NCBI GenBank assembly: GCA_902806085.1
Contig: CADCVH010000073.1
Span: forward strand, 1-64,000
Length of the DNA: 64,000 nucleotides
Source of the DNA: an uncultured Rubrobacteraceae bacterium
GTDB lineage: Bacteria > Actinomycetota > Rubrobacteria > Rubrobacterales > Rubrobacteraceae
Direction: 5' to 3'
Below, one piece after another: positions 33,596 to 41,381 of this stretch; position 1 is the first letter of the stretch; each line of letters opens with the position of its first letter. The position numbers and the translations under genes were made by a program. The notes under the pieces were generated by a model. It worked only from the letters and a program-made list of their open reading frames with translations, searched no databases and was not told the origin of the DNA.

Positions 33596-35155
33596 ATGGA
33601 GACAGAAGGGCGGGCGACGGACCGCGCGAGCGGGGGGGTACTGGGGGAGCGCACCGGCGGGGTGCTCCTTACCCTGGTCGTGCCGACGCGTAACGAGGCG
33701 GAGAACGTGGCGGGGCTGGTGGGCGGGCTGCGCGAGAGCCTCGCCGGCGTCGAGTACCGGGTCGTCTTCGTGGACGATTCCACCGACGGGACGCCCGAGG
33801 TGATCCGGGGCCTCGCGGAGGAGGACGGGCGGGTGGTCCTCGTCCACCGCGAGGGCGCCCAGCGGGAGGGAGGCCTCTCCACGGCGGTTACGACCGGGAT
33901 AGAGCTGTTCTCCGGCGAGAGCGAGTTCACCTGCGTGATGGACGCGGACATGCAGCACCCACCGGAGAAGGTCAGGCAGATGCTGGAGGTCGCCCGCTCG
34001 GGCGAGGCGGACGTCGTGGTGGCGAGCCGGTACGCGCGCGGCGGAAGCTACGAGGGCCTAGCCGGCCGCACCCGGAGGGCCGTCTCCGTGGGGACCAAGT
34101 ACCTCGCCCAACTGGTCTTCAAGGAGGCGCGCAAGACCAGCGACCCGATGACCGGGTTCTTCCTCGTGCGCAACGGGTCGATCTCGGGCATCCAGTTCCG
34201 GCCGACGGGGTTCAAGGTCCTGCTGGAGATACTCGTGTGCGCACCGGAGCTACGGGTCGTCGAGGTGCCGTTCGGGTTCCAGGCGCGCAACGCGGGTGTC
34301 TCCAAGGCCAGCCTGCGCCAGGGCCTCGAGTACCTGACGCACATCCTCAGCCTCTTCTGGTACGTGCCGTCGGCCGGCCGTTTCTGGAAGTTCGCGCTCG
34401 TGGGGGCCTCCGGGGTGCTCGTCAACAGCGCCGTGCTCGTAACCCTCGCCGAAGTTTTCGACGCGCACAAGGTGATCGCCTGGATGTTCGCCGTGGGGCT
34501 CTCGATCTTGAGCAACTTCCTCCTGAACAACGCCTTTACCTGGCGCGACATCCGGCATTCGAGCCGCATCCACTTCCTCCTGCGCGGCGCCCTCGCCTAC
34601 CCGGTCGCCGTCGTGGGCATCGGCGCGAACTTCGCGGTCTTCTACCCGCTCTTGAAGTACGTCTCGGACGAGTTTCCCTTTTACGTGATCTTCAACCTCC
34701 TCGGCATCCTGGCCGCGACGGCCGTGAACTTCGTCCTCTCCTCACGCCTGGTCTTCAGGCCCTCCCTGCCAAAGAACCTCGACCCCCACGCCCCCCCGAG
34801 ACAGGTCGCAGAAGAGATGCGCCGCGAGCTCAAGGCCGACCGGGTCGTCCTCGTCGCCGCCCCCGGCCTCTCCCCCCTGGACGCAGACGCCCACGCCCTA
34901 ACCCCCGCGGACCGCGGCGTGATCCAGCTAGTGACGGACACAGCCCAGCCCACCCTCACGGTGACCGGCCCCCGCCGCCTCCCCCAGGCCCGCACCAACG
35001 CCCGCTGGACCAACTCCCTCGCCGTCCCCGTACTCCGGGGCAACCAACCCGTCGGCGTGGTCTACGCCACCCGCCGCTCGACCGAACCTTTTACCGAGGA
35101 AGACCTCCACTGGCTCACCGCCCACACCAGCACCGCCGCGCCACTGTTCGAATAG
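33596..35155 (+). CDS. DPM1-like glycosyltransferase fused to GtrA and a GAF-like domain
   Basis: This 519-residue protein has three parts. Residues 25-255 are a GT-A family 2 domain like dolichol/polyprenyl-phosphate mannosyltransferase (VDDSTDG 59-65, MDADMQHPPE 115-124, and DPMTGFFLVRN). Residues 262-395 are a four-helix GtrA domain (FWKFALVGASGVLVNSAVL). The C-terminal ~115 residues (about 405-519) look like a GAF fold (VILVTDTA-like core, LAVPVLRGNQPVGVVYATR, FTEEDLHWLTAHTS). It probably transfers a sugar to a polyprenyl phosphate and flips or assists it. The GAF-type tail is unusual and may sense a ligand. Confidence 0.87.
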   Translation: METEGRATDRASGGVLGERTGGVLLTLVVPTRNEAENVAGLVGGLRESLAGVEYRVVFVDDSTDGTPEVIRGLAEEDGRVVLVHREGAQREGGLSTAVTTGIELFSGESEFTCVMDADMQHPPEKVRQMLEVARSGEADVVVASRYARGGSYEGLAGRTRRAVSVGTKYLAQLVFKEARKTSDPMTGFFLVRNGSISGIQFRPTGFKVLLEILVCAPELRVVEVPFGFQARNAGVSKASLRQGLEYLTHILSLFWYVPSAGRFWKFALVGASGVLVNSAVLVTLAEVFDAHKVIAWMFAVGLSILSNFLLNNAFTWRDIRHSSRIHFLLRGALAYPVAVVGIGANFAVFYPLLKYVSDEFPFYVIFNLLGILAATAVNFVLSSRLVFRPSLPKNLDPHAPPRQVAEEMRRELKADRVVLVAAPGLSPLDADAHALTPADRGVIQLVTDTAQPTLTVTGPRRLPQARTNARWTNSLAVPVLRGNQPVGVVYATRRSTEPFTEEDLHWLTAHTSTAAPLFE

Positions 35156-35808
35156 CACGCCGGCTACGCCGGCTTTCGGCACGCACCAGCCTTCGGCTTC
35201 CGCTCTTAGTACGCCACGGTAACCGCCTCCGCTTTCAGCATTTCGGCCTTGATCCCTTCAAGGCCCACCCGGCCACACGGGAAAAACCCTCCCAGCAGCA
35301 TCGTTTCGGAGATGCGCTCGTCCCCCTTACCTGCCGCCGTCCACCTTCAAGCCGAAGCCGCCTGAATGCGCCGTGCTGAAAGCCTCCGAAAGAGGCGTGC
35401 TGAAAGGAGCGAAGCCGAAGCGCGCTAAACGACGTGGCGCCCCGGCGACGGATCGCCGGGACGCCCGGCTCGATTCCTCCTCCCAGGGAACCGTAGACCG
35501 GGCCCTACCACCCCTCCCGACCGGTAGAGCCCTGAACGAACCCCGTCTCAACCCAAGCTTTACACCGAGCCTCCGGGTCACGGGATTCGCCCGGGGGATT
35601 ATTAGCACCCCGCCCGACGCCACGCAACACCGGTTAATCCTTATACTTAAGCCAAAACACCGATGTTTTGACCCCGCATGCACGAGATGTTCTTTGAGTC
35701 GGCAACCACGACACAACATCTTGCTACTCGACCAAAACCACAGGATGACCTCGGACTAACATGAACTTCCAGTCGAGGTTTATACACGTCGAAGGTGCCC
35801 TTTGGCCG
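35156..35808. other. Intergenic region with dispersed repeat and an AT-richer palindrome
   Basis: The first ~90 bases carry copies of the GCC(G)GCTTTCGGC/GCCTCCGCTTTCAGC repeat also seen near 7.18 kb and 49.54 kb. From about 35620 the composition drops in GC, with TATACT at 35642 and the palindrome CAAAACA-CCGA-TGTTTTG at 35653-35670. Longer ORFs here (35327-35719 minus, 35373-35759 plus) lack ribosome sites and family features. A small RNA or operator is possible but not shown. Confidence 0.4.
35653..35670. promoter_or_regulatory. Palindrome in AT-richer intergenic stretch
   Basis: CAAAACA and TGTTTTG form perfect 7-base arms around CCGA. It lies shortly after a TATACT box at 35642-35647 in a long region with no assigned gene. 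It might be an operator; no regulator gene is adjacent. Confidence 0.35.
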
Positions 35809-36702
35809 CTACCTCGTGGGATGGTCCTCGGGGGCGTCGTGTGTTGGGATCGACAACACGTGGCGGCGTTCGGAGGCCACGAGCCTGAACCCGGCGTTTC
35901 GGAGAAGGGGGGCGGAGGTGGCCGCGTTTGCCTTGGTCAGGGCCAGCGTGGCGCCGAGGGCGTGGGCGAGTCGGCACCTCCCGGCTACCAGGGCGCGGTA
36001 GGCGCCCCGTCTTCTGTGCTCCGCGAGCGTTCCGGCTCCCCACAGCCGCACCGTTTCGCCGACGACCTCCGCCCCGGCGGTCGCGACGGCCCTATCGTCC
36101 CCGTGCGCCGGGTCTTGCGCGAAGGCCAGGAACCGGAGCGCGCAAGCGCCGTCTTTGGCCGCGTCCGGTCCGGGCTTCCGGTGCTTCAGGCCCTCGATGC
36201 CGCCCAGGTAGGCGTGGATCTCCGGCTCCACGAGAACCGAGGGGTTAGGAAAGACGCGGGACTCGACCGCGTGGGCGGCCCGGAGCCCCGCCTCGTCGCG
36301 GGCCAGGTCTACGCGCACGTCGGCGGGAAGGTCGAGCCGGGGGAGCCTCGGCTGCGGGCCGTCGCCCAGTTCGAAGGCGAGGACCTCGAGGTCTTCGGTC
36401 TTCTCGAAGCCCCGGCGCGAGAGGAGGGCATCCATGAAGGGTGGGGAGACGGCGTCGCCGGTGTGCCATACGAGCCGTCCCCCGCCGGACGCCCGGAGCT
36501 CTTCTACCGTCTCCAGGATCAGGGCCTCCGCCCGATCCCGCGCCGGCCACGAGCGCCACACGCGGCTCGTGCCCCGGCGTCCGGGCGGGTGGACCAGGAG
36601 ACGCTCACCGTCCTCCACGAGGGTGCCGGCGGCCGGGACGTGCACCCAGCGCTCCGACTCTCGCAGGACTGCTTCGTCCGTGCACCTTTGCGTGGCTCCC
36701 AC
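35809..36702 (-). CDS. GNAT-type acetyltransferase, two-domain
   Basis: This 297-residue protein has an N-terminal partial GNAT-like region and a complete C-terminal GNAT domain. The acetyl-CoA loop is LAEHRRRGAYRALVAGRCR, followed by ATSAPLLRNAGFRLV. Tandem-GNAT proteins of this size are common in actinobacteria, and the substrate is unknown. GTG 36702 lies six bases after a TAGGCT box, so it may be leaderless. Confidence 0.82.
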   Translation of the reverse strand: MGATQRCTDEAVLRESERWVHVPAAGTLVEDGERLLVHPPGRRGTSRVWRSWPARDRAEALILETVEELRASGGGRLVWHTGDAVSPPFMDALLSRRGFEKTEDLEVLAFELGDGPQPRLPRLDLPADVRVDLARDEAGLRAAHAVESRVFPNPSVLVEPEIHAYLGGIEGLKHRKPGPDAAKDGACALRFLAFAQDPAHGDDRAVATAGAEVVGETVRLWGAGTLAEHRRRGAYRALVAGRCRLAHALGATLALTKANAATSAPLLRNAGFRLVASERRHVLSIPTHDAPEDHPTR

Positions 36703-36708
36703 GCGGTT

Positions 36709-36714
36709 AGCCTA
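36709..36714 (-). promoter_or_regulatory. -10 box of GNAT gene 35809-36702 (leaderless)
   Basis: TAGGCT on the minus strand is followed by six bases and GTG 36702. Confidence 0.45.
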
Positions 36715-36744
36715 GCGGACGCGGCCGGTCGGGACAGGCACTCT

Positions 36745-37326
36745 TCACCCAGACCCGTCGAGGTCTTCCCGGATCATCGAGAAGATCAGGGTGTTGCGGG
36801 GGGTGCCGTCGGTGCCGACGGAGTCGTTGCGCAGCTCCCCTTCCAGCCGGAAGCCCGCGCGCTCGGCGACCCTGGCGCTGGGACGGTTCAGGGGATCGCA
36901 CCGGATCTCCACGCGTTGGGCGCCGAGGACGCCGAAGGCGAAGGCGGAGATTCCGCGCACCGCCTCTGTGGTGTAACCCCGGTCGGCGAAAGGCGTGCGG
37001 CACCAGTAGCCGATCTCGAACTTCGGGACCGACCAGTCGATGTGGTGCAGCCCGCTGCTTCCGACGAGGGTCCCGGTCCCCCTGAGAAACAGGTGCATCC
37101 GGAGCTCGGTCCTCTCCAGAAAGCGGACCCGCGCCTGACGCGCGCTCGCCTCCGAGTCATCCACCGTCCCGTGCTCCCGCGGCCAGGGCATCCAGGGCAG
37201 CAGCTCGTCCATCGACTCCCTGACGGCCGCGTGCAATTCGGGGCCGTCGCCGGGCATCGGTGAGCGGACGGTGAGCCGCTCCGTCTCGAGCTCGTCCGCA
37301 AAGTCTTTGAGTATCGGTGGCCGCAA
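36745..37326 (-). CDS. RimJ/RimL-like GNAT acetyltransferase
   Basis: This 193-residue protein is a RimL-type GNAT. It opens LETERLTVRSPMPGDGPEL, has FEIGYWCRTPFADRGYTTEAVRGI as the cofactor region and ends with RPSARVAERAGFRLEGELRN. Family members acetylate ribosomal proteins or free amines. The start is probably TTG 37326, with GGAGG about 12 bases upstream. It is divergent from the SAM hydrolase gene. Confidence 0.85.
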   Translation of the reverse strand: MRPPILKDFADELETERLTVRSPMPGDGPELHAAVRESMDELLPWMPWPREHGTVDDSEASARQARVRFLERTELRMHLFLRGTGTLVGSSGLHHIDWSVPKFEIGYWCRTPFADRGYTTEAVRGISAFAFGVLGAQRVEIRCDPLNRPSARVAERAGFRLEGELRNDSVGTDGTPRNTLIFSMIREDLDGSG

Positions 37327-37496
37327 GCCTCATCCCCCCTCCGTTTATTCCAGCATACACGCGACGGACAAGCCTTTCGCGCTGGGTCGAAAGCTTCGGC
37401 CCCGGGGAACCCGCCTCGCCAGAACATCGTGTCCGTCAGACCCCGCACGGGAAGTACACGGCGCACCTGCCCGCTGGCCCGGACCGCTCGGCGCTT

Positions 37497-37502
37497 TATA
37501 CT
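37497..37502 (+). promoter_or_regulatory. -10 box of SAM hydrolase gene (leaderless)
   Basis: TATACT is followed by exactly six bases and ATG 37509, with no ribosome-binding sequence between. Confidence 0.62.
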
Positions 37503-37508
37503 AAGGTC

Positions 37509-38333
37509 ATGAGGCCCGTGTGTTTTCTGACGGATTTTGGGCTCGCCGACGACTTTGTCGGCACGTGCAAAGGCGTGATGCTCGGCGTCGCGCCGGGGCT
37601 GACCATCGTGGACCTTACGCACGAGGTGCCCAGCTTCGAGGTGGAGGCGGGGGCCGAGATCCTGCAGCACGCTACCCGCTACATGCCGCCGCAAACGGTC
37701 TACCTGGCCGTGATAGACCCCGGCGTCGGAACGGGCCGCCGCGCCCTCGTCCTGAGAACCGGCACCGAGGCGCTGCTTGTCGGGCCGGACAACGGCCTGC
37801 TTCTCCCGGCGGCCAACTCCTTGGGCGGCGTCCTGGAAGCGGTGGTTCTCACAAACCCCGACTACCAGGTCCACCCCGTCTCGAACACGTTCCACGGACG
37901 CGACGTCTTCGCCCCGGCGGCCGCCTACCTCGCCTCGGGAACCCCGCTCGGGGAGCTCGGACAGACGGTGGATTCTTCCTCCCTCATGCGCCTCGACGAG
38001 ATACGGCCGTCCCGGGAACAGGGCGAGGCGCTTGAGGCCGGCATCATCTCCATCGACCGTTTCGGCAACGCCAGGCTCTCGCTCATGCAGGAAGAATCCG
38101 GGCTCGAATACGGCGACGTCCTGCAGGTCGACACCGGAGACGGACAAATGTTCGTTCGCTACGTGGAGACCTTCGGCTCTTCCAACGCGGGGGAACTGGT
38201 CATCGTGCCGGACTCTCACTGGCGTCTGAGCCTCTCGATCAACAAGGGAAACGCCTCCCAGGCGCTCGGCCTGAGGGTGGGAAACCGGGTGCGATTGCTT
38301 CCCCCGGAGGATCCGGCCGGTGCCGGTGTCTGA
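37509..38333 (+). CDS. S-adenosyl-L-methionine hydrolase (adenosine-forming), DUF62
   Basis: This 274-residue member of the SAM hydroxide adenosyltransferase/fluorinase superfamily hydrolyses SAM to adenosine and methionine. Signatures are LTDFGLADDFVGTCKGVM, VIDPGVGTGRRALVLR, VGPDNGLLLP and TFHGRDVFAPAAAYLA, and the length is typical. The upstream extension in the ORF track (from 37317) is discarded because TATACT lies six bases before ATG 37509. It is followed, with a 14-base overlap, by a membrane coiled-coil protein gene. Confidence 0.92.
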   Translation: MRPVCFLTDFGLADDFVGTCKGVMLGVAPGLTIVDLTHEVPSFEVEAGAEILQHATRYMPPQTVYLAVIDPGVGTGRRALVLRTGTEALLVGPDNGLLLPAANSLGGVLEAVVLTNPDYQVHPVSNTFHGRDVFAPAAAYLASGTPLGELGQTVDSSSLMRLDEIRPSREQGEALEAGIISIDRFGNARLSLMQEESGLEYGDVLQVDTGDGQMFVRYVETFGSSNAGELVIVPDSHWRLSLSINKGNASQALGLRVGNRVRLLPPEDPAGAGV

Positions 38334-39054
38334 TCCCGCAAACGGGGGAGCACCGGGGCCCCCGTCCCTCACGCCCCAGGCCCGGCGCCGGGTCGTGCGG
38401 GCCGCGGCGCTGCGCCCGCTGAACGTCCTCGTCCTCGTAATCGGCGCCGTCTTCTTCGCCGCGACCCTGGCCTGGTGGTTGGTGCCGCTTACCCTCGCGA
38501 CCTACGCCGCCCTTGTCTTTCTGGGGGCCTCGGACCCGATCCTCCAGCGGCGGACCCTCGGCCTCCAAGCGCCTGTTATAGATCAAGCCCAAGACGTTTC
38601 CCCGGAGCGCCGCGCCCGGTGGCTACCCCGGGGCGAGGTCCGGCAAAAGGTTGATGCCGCGCTCGCGGAGTACCGTAAGGTAGTGGCGGCCATAGAAGTC
38701 TCCGACGACGTTACCCGGGCCGTCCTCGAAGACACCATACCAAGGCTACACGCCACCGCCGACCGGCTCGTCGACGTCGCCCTTCAGAGGGAAAAGGCGG
38801 CGGAGACCGTTCGCGACTTGCGCGAAAAGCCCGGGGCCGGCACGAGGTCGGACGACCTTCGACGGCTGCAGACGCGGGTAGACGAGGCGGATGCGGAGAT
38901 CTCGGCGACCCACGAAGAACTGCTCGACCTACGCGCCAAGGTGGTCAGGATCTCCATAGACACGGACGATGCCCGCAAGGCGGACGCCCTCAACGCTTCC
39001 CTGGACGAGCTGAACGCGCGCTTAGAAGCCCTCGGCGACATGACCTCTCCCTAA
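38320..39054 (+). CDS. Two-helix membrane protein with coiled-coil tail
   Basis: This 244-residue protein has two adjacent hydrophobic segments (about 34-66) and then a long cytoplasmic region with heptad-like Leu/Ala/Glu patterning (about 115-240). GTG 38320 has GGAGGA seven bases upstream and overlaps the SAM hydrolase gene, so the two are coupled. The family is not recognised; the layout suggests a membrane-tethered oligomeric scaffold. A hairpin follows the stop. Confidence 0.75.
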   Translation: MPVSDPANGGAPGPPSLTPQARRRVVRAAALRPLNVLVLVIGAVFFAATLAWWLVPLTLATYAALVFLGASDPILQRRTLGLQAPVIDQAQDVSPERRARWLPRGEVRQKVDAALAEYRKVVAAIEVSDDVTRAVLEDTIPRLHATADRLVDVALQREKAAETVRDLREKPGAGTRSDDLRRLQTRVDEADAEISATHEELLDLRAKVVRISIDTDDARKADALNASLDELNARLEALGDMTSP

Positions 39055-39092
39055 ACGGAAAATTTAGGGAAACCCGGGGCCCGATCCGTTAC

Positions 39093-39112
39093 GCCCCCGA
39101 CGTGCCGGGGGC
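39093..39112 (+). terminator. Hairpin after the coiled-coil membrane gene
   Basis: GCCCCCG and CGGGGGC form 7-base arms with the six-base loop ACGTGC, 39 bases after the stop. No T-tract follows. Confidence 0.5.
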
Positions 39113-39136
39113 TGAGTGACGGAAGGATCCCACGCG

Positions 39137-39164
39137 AAATCGCGCGCGGCAAATCGCGCGCGGC
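39137..39164. repeat. 14-bp tandem repeat, two copies
   Basis: AAATCGCGCGCGGC is repeated perfectly in tandem in the intergenic region between convergent genes. No function is apparent. Confidence 0.9.
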
Positions 39165-39388
39165 AGGAACGAAGGCCAACGCCAACTCTAAGCTATCCCC
39201 AAGCGAGAGTGGCCGGAGCGCCCGTTTTGCGCATCGGTCACGCGTGGAGAAGCTGGCGCGCTTCAGGGGTCCGTGTCGTTATAAGGGTACGGTTTTTGTA
39301 TGAGAGAACGGCCGAGGCACGCCGGCCTCGAAAAGCGGCGTCGCGCTGTTTGGCCGGAGGTCGGTCGTGGTTGGCGAAGGCGTTTCTG

Positions 39389-39928
39389 CTAGGCCGAGCT
39401 TGCCCGCCAACCGCGACCGTCGTTGTCCTCTTCGAGGACCTCCGGCTGGGGCGTTGGACGATGCACGGGAACGCCGCTGAGCTCCTGCCTGGACTCTTCC
39501 ACGGAGACCAACGAGTCCTGGAACCAATCCTCCAGCTGGCCCATCACGCGGTCCCTGTACACCTCGGAGCCGCTTGCGACCTCCTCGGCGTACCGCTCGG
39601 CGCCGTCCGTGATCTCCCCCGCCCGACGCTCCGCGCGACGGCAGAGCTCGGTCTCGGGGACCATGGCGTTGGCCCGGTGGTGGGCCTCCTCCACTATGCG
39701 TCTGCCTTCCTCCTCCGCGGAGGCGACCATGACGCCGCACTCCCGCCGAAGGGCCTCGGCCTCGGCCAACTCGCGCGGCAGAGAAGCCCTGAGCTCATCT
39801 AGCATCACGAGCAGATCCGACCGGTCGACGACGGCCCGTCCTTTACGCATCGGCACCCCGGATGCGTCTTGAACGATCGCCTCTAACTCGTCCAAAACCC
39901 CACTGATGTACTGCATGTCTTCTCTCAT
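39389..39928 (-). CDS. Coiled-coil protein (V-ATPase E / DivIVA-like pattern)
   Basis: This 179-residue soluble, strongly helical protein has Ala/Glu/Arg-rich heptads from about 45 to 150 (ASAEEEGRRIVEEAHHRANAM). The N-terminus MREDMQYISGVLDELEAIV is hydrophobically patterned. It resembles DivIVA/SepF-type or ATP-synthase-stalk-like coiled coils, but no specific family is certain. ATG 39928 lies seven bases after TAGGGT, suggesting a leaderless message. Confidence 0.75.
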   Translation of the reverse strand: MREDMQYISGVLDELEAIVQDASGVPMRKGRAVVDRSDLLVMLDELRASLPRELAEAEALRRECGVMVASAEEEGRRIVEEAHHRANAMVPETELCRRAERRAGEITDGAERYAEEVASGSEVYRDRVMGQLEDWFQDSLVSVEESRQELSGVPVHRPTPQPEVLEEDNDGRGWRASSA

Positions 39929-39935
39929 GGGGGCA

Positions 39936-39941
39936 ACCCTA
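39936..39941 (-). promoter_or_regulatory. -10 box of coiled-coil gene (leaderless)
   Basis: TAGGGT on the minus strand is followed by seven bases and ATG 39928. Confidence 0.5.
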
Positions 39942-40485
39942 GCACGCCCCTTTGGACTACGCTAGCCTTTCTGAAAGTATTTTTTGCTGCTCTACCTCAT
40001 TCTCAGGTTTAATTTTATCTTAGGGTTAAGTGCAAGTCTTCTACCGATGTTCGGCCACGCGGTCCGCGGCACCTCCCGCGGACTTTTGTGCTTTAGAATG
40101 GCGGCTCGTGCAGTTATCCACAGGCAGAAGCGTGGTATTGCAAGGTTCAACCGCGCCGCCAGAGTGGATTGAAGCGGGTGTAGAGGGCCCCGTTTGCGAT
40201 GCACCGCGCCCGTCTTGCGCGACGGCCGCCGGCTGGCGGGAGTGATGCGGCCCAAGAGGTTTTAGGGCGGTGATCTCCGGGGCGAAACCTGGCGGATGCG
40301 CATGGTTCCTGCGCCGGACCGGGCTTGTACGAAGGCCGTTTCGCCTCGCCGGAATCCCAAGCTGCGAGGGGAGGCGGCAGAGCTTTCCGCGCCCGAAGTC
40401 GGGCGGGACGGGCGGCGATGCTGCGGATGCCCGTGGCGACGCGTGCGGTGCTGCGCCGGCGGACGGGATCTCGTAAAACCCCGGG
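39942..40485. other. Gene-free region with AT-rich core and one DnaA-box-like 9-mer
   Basis: About 540 bases without a supportable gene. Bases 39965-40030 are unusually AT-rich (TTTAATTTTATCTTAGGGTTAAG). A perfect TTATCCACA lies at 40114-40122, but it is single, so an origin is not supported. ORFs here look like chance frames. A small RNA gene cannot be excluded. Confidence 0.4.
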
Positions 40486-40974
40486 TTAGAGTTGGCGATT
40501 CGCGACGCCGGCGGCGATCATCGCGATCACCATCGCGACGAGACGGATGGGGTTGACGACCCCCTCCAGAACGCCCGGGCCCAGGACCACGAAGAACGGT
40601 ACCGCGGTGGCGACGACGGAGACGAGGATGGCTATGGGGCCGCCGTTGCGACCGCCGGCGCGGTTGATGAGGGTTCCCGCCCCGTAACCGGCGGCGGCCG
40701 AGATGAGCAACGTAAACGGGAGCGCGAAGAGTACGTAAGCCACCACGAAGGTCCCGACGGCGGCGATCCCGACGCCGGCGAGGAGGGTCTTCAAGATCTG
40801 GTTCGGCTTCATGGCGCCCGCCCGGGCGCCGCGGGGGAGCCTGGCGTCTTCCGGGCACTTTATGCCGACTTCGGTCTGGCGCATGCACTCGGTGCAGATG
40901 GGCCGCCCGCAGGTGGCGCACGAGACGCGCGTCTCCCTCCTGGGGTGCCGGTAGCAATGCATGGGTTCGGACAT
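40486..40974 (-). CDS. B-box-type zinc-finger membrane protein, last gene of the dnaK operon
   Basis: This 162-residue protein has an N-terminal zinc-binding region, MHCYRHPRRETRVSCATCGRPICTECMRQTEVGIKCPED. It is a B-box-like arrangement of Cys/His of the kind found ahead of rhomboid-type membrane domains. Four hydrophobic segments follow (about 62-150). It is not long enough to be a rhomboid protease and lacks the GxS motif. ATG 40974 overlaps the hspR stop as TGATG, so it is coupled to hspR and should be heat-shock regulated. Confidence 0.82.
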   Translation of the reverse strand: MSEPMHCYRHPRRETRVSCATCGRPICTECMRQTEVGIKCPEDARLPRGARAGAMKPNQILKTLLAGVGIAAVGTFVVAYVLFALPFTLLISAAAGYGAGTLINRAGGRNGGPIAILVSVVATAVPFFVVLGPGVLEGVVNPIRLVAMVIAMIAAGVANRQL

Positions 40975-41381
40975 CAGCGCCCCCTCCGGCCCCGACGGGC
41001 GCGCGCCAACTCGCCCCTGGGCACCAGGACGATCTCCCTCTTGTAGCTCTGGTGGATCTCGGCGATGGCCCTGTCGTGCTCCAGCTCCCGCCTGCTCAAC
41101 TCTTCTCGCAGCAGCCGGTTCTCGGCCGCTAGCCCGGCGACCCGGCCTTCGAGGTCGAGGACCGTCTTGACCCCCGCCAGGTTCATCCCCATCTCCTGGG
41201 TTAGCCGCTGGATGTGGCGGCCAAGCTCGACGTCCTCCTGGGAGTAGAGGCGCGTGTTCTTGATGCTCTTGCGCGGGCGGAGCAGTCCCTTCTGCTCGTA
41301 CATCCGCAACGTCTGGGGGTGGACCCCGATCAACTCGGAGGCGATGCCTATCATGTACAGGGGCCGTTTGCGGAGGCTCAC
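40974..41381 (-). CDS. hspR: Heat-shock repressor HspR (MerR family)
   Basis: This 135-residue MerR-type winged-helix protein starts SLRKRPLYMIGIASELIGVHPQTLRMYEQKGLL, with TRLYSQEDVELGRHIQRL as the wing region. A C-terminal coiled coil and basic tail follow. In actinobacteria HspR, with DnaK as co-repressor, represses the dnaK operon by binding HAIR sites. Its operon position and the HAIR-like site at 45137 fit this. GTG 41381 overlaps the dnaJ stop as GTGA. Confidence 0.93.
   Translation of the reverse strand: MSLRKRPLYMIGIASELIGVHPQTLRMYEQKGLLRPRKSIKNTRLYSQEDVELGRHIQRLTQEMGMNLAGVKTVLDLEGRVAGLAAENRLLREELSRRELEHDRAIAEIHQSYKREIVLVPRGELARARRGRRGR

Noticed and set aside
40114-40122. Perfect DnaA box TTATCCACA, with another at 50721-50729
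   Set aside because: Two isolated copies, one inside a coding start, with no cluster, AT-rich unwinding element plus dnaA/dnaN, or gyrase genes nearby; an origin is not supported.
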